A stretch of 64,000 bases of DNA from Turritopsis dohrnii (lineage: Eukaryota > Cnidaria > Hydrozoa > Anthoathecata > Oceaniidae), in the NCBI GenBank assembly GCA_027922465.2, contig BQMF02000169.1:186001-250000 (forward strand). The letters run 5' to 3'. A program made the position numbers and the translations under genes. How positions within the stretch are numbered: the first letter of the stretch is position 1; each line of letters opens with the position of its first letter. The notes beneath the pieces were generated by a model. The model was not told the DNA's origin. It worked only from the letters and a program-made list of their open reading frames with translations, and searched no databases. This document shows positions 44,797-57,537 of the stretch, in pieces.

Positions 44797-47265
44797 ATTA
44801 AATGATTCAACATTGTTATTTATATCAAAATTTGCTAAGTTCACTGGTCAGTAGATGTATGTCTATTTCCAAAAAGCTCTATAACTTTTTCTTGTAAGTG
44901 TCCTAAGTATTATTGAGTATACGTCTGTCGCAAATGAAGACAGAAAAAGACAACTTATAAAATGTTCACTCTTCTTTAACCTATGAAGTCTTTCTCAAGT
45001 GTTAATATATACTTACTAGCATGTAGCTTTAGCTAAGAATGCCCCCACGCTCAAGCATTCCAATTTGTACACACAGCAAGCTATACAACGGAAACAAAAA
45101 CAAAGAAAAACTTTGTTACTTTTTGTTATGTCTTAGTCCTATGTCACACTGATGCTAATTTATACCTTTCAAAAAGTGTAATTAAGGCTTAACAAGTAAT
45201 ATCAGAAAGTATTGGCTACAAACAAAAGAAATGTGTGAACTGAAACCATGGATACGTATTTTATAATCAAAATAAGATAAACATTTGCTAAAGAAATTCT
45301 GTAAGAACCAAAAGAAAGAAAAAAAAACTTTTTCAAAAAAAAAATTAAAGCGAAAAATCCATTAGAAAACTGCGTTTCCAACTTTGATTCGAAACAAGAA
45401 ATAGCCAAAGTTTACATAAAAAACAAGAAAAAAATATAAGAAGGTTTTATTGATCATGATCACACCAAGTTTGGAGGGCAGAAAAAAGAAGGAAAACACG
45501 AAAAACGACAATTTGTAGGCTTTTTTGCATACACAGAAATCCAATTAAAATCTTTTTAAGACAAGATCCGCCAAAAATCAGTGCATTGAATAAAATTTAT
45601 CGAATGAAAGATTTAGAGCTAAAACATATATACAAAAATAAAATAAAATGTCTTAGCAATTTTATCATACGAACTTCCTAAATAACATATAGTATAAATA
45701 ATAATAAATTAGGAAAGAGATACGAAAAAACCTTCCACTTACAGTGCCATGTTTTGAAACGGGGAAAAAAAAGCTAATAATAATAATAATTCTAATAATT
45801 CTATACCACCGTGTAACGTCAACACGAAAAGTTGGAGGATGAAGATGATGATGAAGAACAAAATCGGAAACTGACATTCGCCATCTCGTGAAACTACAGT
45901 GCCTCCTCGCTCGCTTACGCTCGTTGCGGGGGCAATTAGTATACTTAAAAATTATGTTTGTTGTATTATGTTCACTACCTTTATTATATATACTGAAAAA
46001 GAATTATTTTTATTATGAATTCTTGTAGGATCTTGTGTAGGATCCTGTCAGGATTTTAACCAGATTTTAACATTATGTTGAGTGAAATTTGTTGTGTTAG
46101 TTTCAAGGTTACTATATGATCGAAAACAGGACGATATTCTGTATGAGTAACGATATTTCAAATTTCAGGGAAATTGCTTTTTATATTGTTATCTTCCCTT
46201 AAATCGTCTCAGTCATTCTTGTCAGCCCATTCTTCTCTCTCTGAAGGTACTTAATACATGACAATTTGCAGGATTTTTATAACCAAGCCATGTGACGTAT
46301 ATAGTTTTAAGTCATGACATGGGATCTTGAATCCATAATGGCAGATGGTTTAGTTTTGAGTAAACGCTGTATTGTTGTTAAGTGTAAAGTTTACCTTTAT
46401 CCTGTTATGTATTTTGCTAAACGATTTACAGCTTAAGATATAGAATTCTTAAGTCAATGTATACCTTGTTATGAAAATTCTACAAATTGTCATATACCGT
46501 AAAGTAAAAATTAGATTACATTTTCATTCTATGTATGTGCACATGCTTATTTTAGTTTTTGATTCCATTTCTGGATTGCAAAGCTTTGTTTAGACCCACA
46601 TATTGAACAATTTTGCTTCAGAAACGTTGTGATTTATATTCATCAACTGAAGCCACTAAATTCTAATAAGGAATCTGAGTGAATAGAAATTAGCTACATA
46701 AATTTCATGATTCTATGATATTTAAATATGGAAATATAGGTCAATCTGTGATCAACAAATAATGTTTCAGCTATGTATTTGTATGTATTTCTGATTTCTG
46801 CAGTTTTATTGTTGATAATATTCAAAAATTGTGTCAAAACCTTTTTTCCTCCCAGAAATGATTGAAGATGCTCATCCTCATATCTCTGAATATGCTCTTA
46901 AATTTTAGCACATGTGTGTGAGCCTACAATTAAAGTTCTTAGAAACTATATTCTTCTAAAAAAGACTGCCATAATTCATCACTATTCTGTTGTTTTATCA
47001 GTCAAAAGAGCATGAAAATTTATCTTGTTCACTTGTTGATTATTTTAAGAACTTTTTGTTGTTAGCCTTTCTCATGGTAAATACATAATGCTACCATATC
47101 AGTGCTTTGTGAAATGAAATGATAGCTAAAATAATGTTATTTTGAATAATTAAATTTTCAGACTCTAATTCTTATCTTCCTCAGCAGTAACTCGGATGAT
47201 TTCTTCTTTTTGCTCGAAAATTCTGCGGTCGTTGTAATTTTTTCCGCCAATAGAATTCGTTAATT
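44797..47265. other. AT-rich interior of the composite element
   Basis: No coding region supported on either strand. A short GC-rich block lies at 45,898-45,936 (CTCGCTCGCTTACGCTCG). If the composite element ever had a transposase, I expected it here and did not find it. Confidence 0.4.
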
Positions 47266-47939
47266 CAGTAGCGTTCGCCAGGGTCTTCTTTGCCGCCATC
47301 CGTATGTCGAAAAGGCAAGAGACCCTGGGTTCGAGGTTGTTAGTTTCTTTGTATTTAGTTGATGTATTGTTTTCAGAGCCAAGTCAACGGTGGTCCTTGG
47401 AATATAAAATTGACAATAATAAAACAAAACGTTATCCCTATTGGTTCACCAGTCACAAAAGTTCGATTGTGGTTGCAATGTATTTGTTTTGCACTGACTT
47501 CGCACACAAAAAATGATATAATTCTCTCACAACTAAATCTACCATTTTGCGTGACATTCAAACAAACAAACAAACAGACAGAGAATAGGCTATTAATATA
47601 TGGATAAAAAGAACGTAAAAAAAAAAGGCAGAACATTAGTTATACTAACATTTAGGTTAATTTTAATTGCGTGTCTTTTTTTCCAAATACCTTATACCTC
47701 TACTATACTATAGTATATCATACTATACTTTACTACTATACTATACTATTTAAAGGAACACAACTTTTTTTAAGATCATTTTTACATATTGAGACAAACC
47801 TTTTTTGAAATTGGCAATAAGTGATCTTTCCAACGGTATGCAATATGCAACATTTCAAGAGGATTTTTTTTTCTCTCCAAATTTGATGACGTCACAAACG
47901 AAATATTTCAACGATCATAACTTTTTATAGAAAAATGTT

Positions 47940-48155
47940 CACATCATGAGATAATTTTTTTTGGATTTAGTATTAAAATATCTTTCCAACGATACATAAC
48001 ATGACTTATTTTCTAGAAAAAAGGTCCCTTCAAAAAATTGCTGACGTCATCTATCACGTGACTTTTTGGGGTGGGCCTGTTAAAAATTTTGTTCAGAACA
48101 TCATAATAAGTGTCTGTACCAATTTTCACAATTTCGTCACAAACTGAAGTATTTT
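47940..48155. repeat. Inverted partner of the repeat at 36,827-37,040
   Basis: Reverse-complement match over about 210 bp. A related weaker block with ATGACGTCACAAACG precedes it from about 47,880. Confidence 0.75.
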
Positions 48156-51100
48156 GCTATATTCTTTTATAAAAACCTTCACTAATTGGAATATCCTTTG
48201 TCAAATCATAGTTAATGGAAGAGATTAACTATGGTCAAATTATGCCCAAATAACTTGAGTATTTCATCTTTAAAATCCATTACTTTCTTCGGATTCTTAT
48301 ACTTGTCACAAGTCTTTATTTTGTTGGCGCATACACAACATACACACTTTAGTTTCTCTATCTTTGAAACATTCCCATAAATATTGCCAATAACGTACTG
48401 GATGAAAATTTGAACTGAAAAGATCATTATTCCATCAGATATAAAAGGAATACTTATATAATAACAAAGTCAGTCTGTTTGCACTTCTACCCCAGTGCCG
48501 GCTAAAAATACGAAGTGCCGGCACAAAACATCGACTTAAATGCACTCTATGGTCATCAAAGATACCTTTAAACTTATTTACAACACTTCTAGACTTCATC
48601 TATAGCAGGAATTGAGTTCTGAAACACTCACTTTTTAACAACGTGAAGTGTTGGTCTAAGAACTTATACCCACGTGTTTATAGTTTTTCTCCTTTGGCAC
48701 GCCGACAAGCCCAGGTGCATTTAACTCTATAATAATTCAGAAATGTTTTTTCTTGCTCGGCATCTCTCAGAGTTATGAAAATACAGTTAAAACTAGCAAT
48801 TAATTTTCAGTTCCCCTGCTACATACGATTTATCATTCGTCATTTTAAACTTCCCGCTGATAACAGAGTTAGAACATCAAATGGTAGCTGACACAATAGC
48901 GACACAAAAGAAATAACAATAGATTTTTTAAATATTCAAGCCGTTCACTATCCATCTCCCTCACACATCCCTGCGAAGACAAAGCCACCCTCTTTTGTAA
49001 AAAGAATCAAATAGAACTCGCGGCTTCTATTCCAGAAAATGTGGTAATCATAATCAAAAAAAGCCTTCATAGTACTTCACAGTACTTCATAGTACTTCAT
49101 AGTACTTCATAGTACTTCATAGTACTTCATAGTACTTCATAGTACTTCATAGTACTTCTCTCAATATTTTCTACTGCTTTCTAATTAATGTTAATGACTT
49201 ACAACCCGGAATTTTTTCATTGTTCAGTATTAGCTTGACAATTTCTAATTACAGTTAATTATCAACCTAAAAATAGAACAAATGTTTGAAGTAAACAAAA
49301 CGTTGAAATCATCCTCATTTCATGCTCTTTCCCTTCAGCATTTTTATCAGATACTTATCATTAAACCAGAATCCAACCTTTTTAGTAGCTGAACGGACCT
49401 TAGTTTGATTGACTAAAGGCTGCCCAGTCAGCACTATCGTTTACTTTTAATGTGAAAACTAGGGCTTATCTGACACGTGATCAAGTTTTATAAAGTAATA
49501 TAAAGCATTTCCTCAGCAAACATTATTCGTAAGTTTATTATAAGTTCTGTTAGCTACAGTCGAGGTTTTTGAGTTTGATTTATTGAAAACTTTAGCTGAA
49601 CACTGTTCTATATCTGTTCACTGGCTAAATACTAGCCTTAGCTTCTCCTTAGTTTGTAACTGAAGTCTTATCCTGTGAAATTATTCTCATAATAGCAATA
49701 ATAATAATAATAAGTTAACGTCAAGAACCCACCCATCCGCCTTACATATGCATCCTTTGTCCCTTTCTTGATGTTGTGAATTTAAAAGAGTTGTACAGTA
49801 TCAGAGTTAAAGTGACTCCACTACAACTAAAATTGTTGTTCGTTCTTTACTAATCTGTCCTACCTGAACTTTACATAGAAAAATAAATGAGGTTATTCTC
49901 GGTTAAGTGCAACGTATTAAAAGTTATAATCATATTGAATTTTCCCAACCATGTCCCCTGGCCCTCAACCATGTTCCCTGGCAATAAAAACAAAGAAGCT
50001 CATTTCCGTTATTGCTTTAAGCTGGCAATAGATCCATTTCCATACTTCTAACAAACTTTAACTTAGTATTTTCAAATCGCAAGGTTTTCTAAATGAATAT
50101 ATAAGAAAATCACAGAAACGTGCAGTTTTTTGTAGTGGGAATTGATGGTGTTTACTTTATATTTGTTTTTTTACATTACAAGATCGTAGACTTTAGATCA
50201 CGGGAATGTTCAGAGAATCATCAGATGTTGTTTTGATAACATGTAATAGATGTTTTTATAGCTACCCGTAAATTGGCCTCATGATTAGATATAAGGCGAT
50301 TAGCGAAGGCTGATCCCAAAATTCTATTACATATGACAAGGTAATTTATGTTAACAATACACCGGTTTATAAATAGTCTTAGCAATGAGATATTAATATA
50401 TTCTATGTTGGGTGTCGAGTTAGAAAACAAACGGAAGATTATGAATTGCGTTTCAGGTTCATCGTTTCTGTTTTATGCTCCCATGCGAAAAAAAACAACA
50501 AAGAGTTTTAATCACAAAACCACTCCCACTTTGGGAAAATCATTTTCCTGTTCTCGCGAAGCGACAACAAATAAAAGCGCAATTGAAATCTCCCACTGTG
50601 TGTAACCGTGTGTGATGAAAGTGAATATCTCGAACCAGCGCATAGAAAATAGAACTATTTTTTAAAGTGCAAAAACTGATGACATATCTACTAATGTACA
50701 TATCTACAATTAACCGACGTTCAGATGGCAACGATTGTTTTGTCGGCTTCTCCGGTTTAATGGGAAACAAGAAAACAAAAAATAATTACAAAACTTTGTA
50801 ATGAAGATTCAATTGAGCATAAATAATTCAGAGAATCAGATGTTTCTTTGCACATTTTCTTCACAAAACTATGTTTATCCTTACTTGACTTCATATGTCA
50901 TTTTCCTAAATTAGTATAGTTTTTTTAGAACGCAGTAGGTTGTACAAATCACTTATGGCAACCTCAGCACGGTAGTCGTCTAACCTACGCAAATGGGAAA
51001 TTGCTTGTTACATCCAATAAGCCCATAATGGACTATATTTTTTAAATGAAGTTTATTCCATCAAATTATTTTTAAAAGATTCAAACATTCGAGTTGAAAC

Positions 51101-54100
51101 ATTGATATGTGGTAGCAAGATTCTCCAGCGTGATAAGATAATGTCCCACGCAAAAGGGAAATTGCTCGTTTTATCCAATGTCCTAATAAATAAAAGTTTC
51201 TTACTTATAAACATATTATTCCTAGTATACGTCACAATATCATGGTTTATACTTTATAGTAAACGGCCTAAATATGGGTTCTGTAGCAGCCCTATTCAGT
51301 TATATGGTTGAGCTATGCATTTCCCAAATAAAATGTGTGGAATTTTTCACTAACTACTTCTAAAAATCTTAATGAACAAGAAGGTTATTTTTAAAATAGG
51401 CTATTTTCGGCATGTGTGCACTTGTTTATTCCTTTTGCCATGTATTTCCTGAGGCATCCATCACATCAGGAAGTCATCTTTTAAGCTAAACTAAACAATA
51501 GTTTGCATAATACATGTCAGTATCAGACAAAAAGAAATTTGAAATGTTACGTAAAGAGATGCTTGCGCGATTCTACAAAAGCAGCGTTTTATGAGGAATA
51601 CATCAATGTTATAACTGACCTCTGAATAAAATACAAATTGTTCTTGGATCAACTGTGTTTCTTAAAGATGCCATGGGCGAGGTTTGTTGCAATACATTTT
51701 TGTTTTAAATTCCCCTAAAAAACCCCGCACTGTATGTCAATGTTTTCATTGTGGATATAACAGTTACATGTGGATTTTCAACGAATTTTCCTTATACAAT
51801 ACATTATAACTATTATGGTTTCGAAACAATAAAATGTATAATGTTTTCACCATGGCTGTTCAATGATATCTTTTAAGATTTCAGTTGTAAAAGGGATAAA
51901 ATAAAAGTAAGAATTCCAAACGTGCATTGACGTCACGCAAATCTTTGAATCAATTATTAATAGGGAACCCTGTGCTTAAAGTTCATATGGATTGAGTAGT
52001 CAAAGTTAGAAACAACTTTAAATCTACAGCACTGGTTCCACTTGACGGTTCGGAAAGCATTAGAACTTGTAAGTACATTTCGTTTCTTCAAATCAGCCTT
52101 GTAACGAAATCTTTCTTTCGAGCACATTGGTATCTCAAGTTGAAAGTCTCAGTTAAAAAAGATGACAAACTAGCATTACAGAACTATAAGTTTCATGTAT
52201 TTACTACAATCATCAATCATCAAGACAATCTCTAAATAAGATTATTGCCAAAAAATACAGAGAAAGTAATACAGCAATAGAACTGGAACACAACCTAGCG
52301 ACTGTATTTAATCAATACCGAATGATATTCAACATTAAGCATCCCCACCCACAACCACAATCTTCCTTTGTATAATCACAAAATAACATGTTTTTCAGTA
52401 TTAGGGTTTTCATATAAATGAACTTTCCATGAATGAACCCAACGAGTTGTATGGCTAACTAATTTTTATTTCATTGTTTGTATGAGATTCACTGCTGTTT
52501 CCTTTTTTTAAAAGATAATGAACTGTTATATGTAGAGCTGAGGGTTGCACTATGCTGATATGAGTAAAAATAGAACAATTGAGAACTGGTCTGGGAAAGA
52601 GGAGCTATTATTAGAAGCTTTATTATTAACAAAGTAAAAAATGATTGGCTCCATCGTGGAGATTATCTCACAAGAAAACTGCTCACACAATTTTTTTCGA
52701 CCTTATCATAGTCATTATCTTTGAACAACACATGTAAACAAGAGCTTTTGTCTTGGTCATGTTCTTGTATGTTGCCTTATTGTCGTTCTTTGCGGATTTC
52801 TATACATTCCAATAAGTTGCTGGTAAAGCTTGCACGGAGGATTTAGAAAACATTCAATTTTTTTAGGAAGATATGCTTTTAACCAGCACACTTATAAACA
52901 CTACTAGGCTGAAATAGGAGATACTTGAGTAGCCTCTGTGACATTGTAAGTAAGTAGGAATCCAGTTTGGTTAAAGAATAAGTAAATTCAATGTCATCGT
53001 ATATACGTATAAAGACTAAAAATGGAGATTATGATATCCAATTTTGCATTTATGCGTATAATTGATCATGCAACCCTCTGCAAAAATGATTGGCTGAATT
53101 CTACATATTGTAGCTGAAGCAGGAAGTTTTAGATTTGAAATTAGCAACATTTTATCCTAAAATCGAGGAGAAATTGAGTAAATTAAAAACATCAATGTCA
53201 ATGAAATGATCTCATTATGTGTACCAATGATTGTTGAATGTTATACTAAATTCGACCAAAACGTTTTTGCTACACACCGGATGTAGAGAAGTGAAACTGC
53301 TAGACTTAAGACAAGGATGAGGTTAATGGATAAAAAATGCATGTTAAAGTATTTAAAGAAATTTGGCATCAACGGGCATCAAGAAACTCAAAAGCTCCAT
53401 TAAAATGAAATGGATTGAATATTGCTTGACCAATTATGATTTGCAAAAGTTAGCATGCTTTAGTTATATTCAATCGGATTGGCGTCCTCTGCATTTCAAA
53501 ATTATAAATGTAAATTATATTGTCTGAATATTGCATTTTAGGAATAAAGGATTATCAAATGTGTGGTCTAAAACTACAGTGTTTTAGATAAAACGATTCC
53601 TTATGAAGATAAATGATCTATATATAGAGATACAGATCCATTAGATGCTCTACAAATAACATATTTTGCAAATTCAAATACATATTCTACAAATAACATA
53701 TAAAGTCGACGGACTTTTACAAATTCTATAGTGAAAAATTTTACTTGCAAATAGTTTTGAGATTAGTCATCATGAAAATCGTTGAATAGAGACGATTGAT
53801 GTTTTCTCTTCTCCGTATTAAAAATGCAATTAATTTTCAGAGCTGATTTGCTGCACGAATCAGCACAAGCATGATATAATGACTTTATTGACGTAAAACG
53901 TAACTGTAAGGAAATACAAATCTCCTTTTATTGTCTCCATTATTTCGTAACAGGAGAAGGATACGAGTATGAAATCAATTAATTTTAACTATGAAGGCAA
54001 GAAATGGAACATTGAAGATTTTTGTTCAATAAATGATTAATTGGACAATACTTGGATGGGAGAGAAAAAATCAATCAAGATACTACTGCACGTTGAGATT

Positions 54101-57100
54101 GCTTTTCCACAATATTTTTCTTATTTGTTCTATTCAATAACATGTTGTATTATTGGATGTAACTACAACAAGATATTTCCAATTACAAATAATAATCTTA
54201 CGAACTGATCCTCATCAATAAGATCTATAAAACACATAAAAAATATGAGCAACATTGTTGGATAGATTCCCACAGAATTTGGGATCTTTTAGTTCTTTAA
54301 TGCTTATCATTACGAGATAATCGTACATCAGTATTTCCTCCTATACTCCATCAACGCTGTCTTTCATACTGAATATCATGCTTATCTCATGCTTATGCAT
54401 TGCTATTAAGCAACAAAGATGTTCCTTTCTCAACTTTTAGAAAACTTACCATCTTTTAGTTCAAATACATCCAACATTAAAGTATACATAGAAGTGACAA
54501 TCAGAACTTGTTTCTTTTTGGTAGCTCACTTGCTGACTGGTAGACTTTAGAAGCAAACACTTTTAATTGGTCCAAGTTGCTTTTTTAAACTGATTGCGCT
54601 TCATAGTAGCACTAGAAGCAGTTACTGCAAATTTAATGATGGCTGATGTGAATGATGAAGTAGGCAGAAGAATGAATTTCCATGCCGCTTTTCATACATT
54701 ATCTGAAGTTCCGTCATTATGATATTTGCACGTTCACACAAGAAAGTCTGATGCAGAAGTGTACTACTGCCTTCAATTACATCTAGATTCCTTTCCTTCC
54801 TGAATTCATCAATCAAACATTTTGGCAATACACATCAAATCTTTAAGTTCTCATTCATAATTTATTGTTTACTTGCGTGGGTTATACAACGAGGACGACA
54901 ATATGTCCTCGTTTCAGTCCTCTCACTTAATCATCTGAAATGATAAAGATAAGGAATTGATAAGTCATACACTTGTAGGTTATTGCACAATGCATGGCAT
55001 ATAACTGATGAATGTCATATAATGCCAACTCTATAAATGGATCCAAATCCATTTTGTTATGTTTTATCATAATTGGTCGTTCCTATAGTTCAGTTATCTT
55101 CAGAATATGTACTATAACTTCAACAAAGCAATGAGTTATCTCCAGAATACATACTATAACTTCAACAAAGCAATCCTATAATTTCTTGCTTTCTAATAAA
55201 ATTAAGCGCTGTTCTGAGCTATTTAGAAAATCAGTTTTGTTTGGAAACTCTCTTTATTATTCCATTGAGGTCTCATTCCATTTGGTCTCATTGGCAGTCG
55301 TCATATGTCTTCAGCGAATTGAAAGTTCAATCCTTCCCCATTTAATCTATGTTTTGAATGAAATTAAAATGAAACATATATCAGTGTAACTTGCCTCACC
55401 ACCTTGATAATAATAGTCATCAGGAAAAGTTTTAACTGTATAAGGGTAACATTTATCGTATTCTGAAATTATTCGTTAAGATTGGTATGGTTAAAATTAG
55501 ATGTAGACACCATGTCGAACTCATGTTATTGAATTCATGACATGAACTAATCACAAACAGACAAAGAAACAATAATAAAAAGCAATAACATATAAGTTTT
55601 ATCACCAGTCCTCTGACCAAACAATTCAGGATCAACTGTTATCAATAAGTTCTCCATAATCTTACCTTTAAATTTTGTCCGAAATATGACGAAAGCTATT
55701 ACAGAAACTAGCAGTATGCAAATAACATCAGTTATACTAAGAGTATGTTTATGTGACAGGATTCAAACACTACATTATTACGGTCAAAACACTTATAAAT
55801 GTATTTGAACGAATGAGGCTAAGCCCGAACCTTATCCTCACTAACCCAGATATATTTCACAAGGTTTACACCGTAAAGTTTAATGTTTGAATCCTGTTCC
55901 ATAAACTGTATGTAATATTCACAACACAATATATTCACAAATCAATGAAAATATCAAAGCTGTGTCAAGCAAGCTACAAAATATTGATGGTAATTAATCA
56001 ATTTTTACTCAACATGGAGTCTTGTAGCAAAACTATAGCAATATTAAAATTGTTTTGAGAGGTTAAAAGTTTTCTTGGATGAGCTCTCTACTAGTTGGAA
56101 GAAACATGTTTGGTTTTTTTTAATTCTTTTTTTTGAATGAAATGAAAGCTTTTTGAGTCAAAAAAAGTGAAGAGAAAGGATTGTTTATTTTGCACTTCAC
56201 TGTAGAGTAAATTGCGAATCTCAATCCTGAATGTTCATTTGGAGTGGGCTTGTAAAACTTTTGCCTCATCAGGGAGTTTACGGAATGAAAGATCATTGAT
56301 CATTGATCTTAAATAGTTCTACCAGTGACTATGAAAGTGTGAATCAATTCATTTAATTGATTTTGATACACGTTACATTTACATATTCAAATACTCTAGA
56401 ACCTCCCTTTTTGCATGGAACTAAACAATTTCTTATCATTACATCTTTTAAAACAACTCCATAGTCATTTGTTCATTCAATTTATAATTTATAAGGCTAT
56501 AAGTTATTTCAATTATGAATTTACTTTTCTCACATTACAAACTATTTCCAATCCATGCCTTACTGCAATGTCAACAAAATGAGTGCACAAGAATTTTTGT
56601 TTTTCTTTTAAATAAAATGAGAATACAACACCGATTAGCAAAACGTTTCCAGACCAATTTCTATTGAATAAGGTTTCTTACAAAATCTCTTGAAAAAAAC
56701 AACCTTTCCTGGATAATCATGGATATTTAATGATAGTTAAGATTTTGTGACCTCTACGCACCTATTACTCATGATGACGAAGAAGCTCTTCAAAGAGGAA
56801 ATATATATCCATCCGTTAATTTTCTAGAACATATAAGTCGTATCTCCCGTTAATCAATAAAGGGGAAATGAACCTATTAGAGAGATTGTATGAATAATCA
56901 GGTACGTGAAAAAAATTGGACAACAGGAATATCAAGAATGTTTTGTGTCCTTCCACCTTTGCGAACCTATTTGACAGTCTGATGATAACTCAATGCATAC
57001 ATTGATAAATTGCATTCTAGTTTTGATAGGCTCATATTGAAAATACTTCCTTAGACCTTGTATATATTGGTTTTTGTTCCTCCTCCCTGACATGTCAACA

Positions 57101-57370
57101 AAAGGATTCATTAATCATTGTCAAGCTTAAGTTAGACGATTTGTTTATAACGCATCAAGTATTCCTATTTATCCTAAAGATTTGCTTGAAGGAACTGTGA
57201 TAGTGATAAATAAGCTCCATTTTATTTTCCACTAGCACCTTCAATCAATAGCATCGTTTAGAATAAACAATATTGCTTTTGACTATTCTAAAACATACTA
57301 AAAATTGATGATAACTATTATCAATTAAATCGATACACATCGTGATAATATTAGACAATTAAAGTCATCA
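48156..57370. other. Gene-poor stretch
   Basis: About 9 kb of AT-rich DNA without a reading frame I can defend. Apart from a perfect 10-bp tandem array (49,068-49,159), I see only scattered AT-rich simple sequence. It may be an intergenic desert or an intron of a gene whose exons lie outside. Confidence 0.5.
49068..49159. repeat. 10-bp tandem repeat (AGTACTTCAT)n
   Basis: Nine head-to-tail copies of AGTACTTCAT, almost perfect, so a young array. Confidence 0.95.
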
Positions 57371-57379
57371 TCGCGTCAG

Positions 57380-57537
57380 TATATAAACAAAGCCAATGTA
57401 AAGGAACATGGGCAGATAAATCCTGCAAAGCCATCTACCTTCCAATTACCACTAAGCATAATTTCCTGCATCTTTTTTATAAAACATGATGATTGGTTTG
57501 TCGTTTTAGTTCATTTTTATGATCTACAATCTACAGG
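57380..57537 (+). promoter_or_regulatory. Possible promoter and leader of the Frizzled-domain gene
   Basis: TATATAAA at 57,380 and TATAAAA at 57,478 lie upstream of the ATG at 57,538. An acceptor-like CTACAATCTACAG ends one base before the ATG. This could mark a 5' UTR intron or a trans-splice site; neither can be told from sequence alone. Confidence 0.3.

Larger units (their letters stand above)
40030..47348. mobile_element. 7.3-kb composite transposon with 70-bp TIRs and 9-bp target duplication
   Basis: The left end CAACCTCGAACCCAGGGTCT (40,039-40,108) and the right end (47,270-47,339) are inverted and agree at about 68 of 70 bases. The 9-mer TTAGTTTCT directly flanks both, at 40,030-40,038 and 47,340-47,348. 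A 9-bp duplication is known for Mutator-like elements, so that class is the first candidate. Inside are a Penelope-like element and its nested insertions plus AT-rich DNA. No transposase of its own was found, so it looks non-autonomous. Confidence 0.85.

Noticed and set aside
45362..45877. Minus-strand Phe/Tyr-rich frames near 45.4-45.9 kb as membrane proteins
   Set aside because: The composition follows from AT-rich low-complexity DNA; no start context or splice sites support a gene.
49068..49159. CRISPR-like regular repeat
   Set aside because: Copies are contiguous 10-mers without spacers, in an animal genome; a simple tandem repeat.
50221..50430. Minus-strand open frame of 69 codons
   Set aside because: No recognisable motif or splice context; length is within chance for this many bases.
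54622..54828. Minus-strand open frame of 68 codons with a plausible composition
   Set aside because: No family, promoter or partner exon. Kept out as unsupported, though it may be an old element relic.
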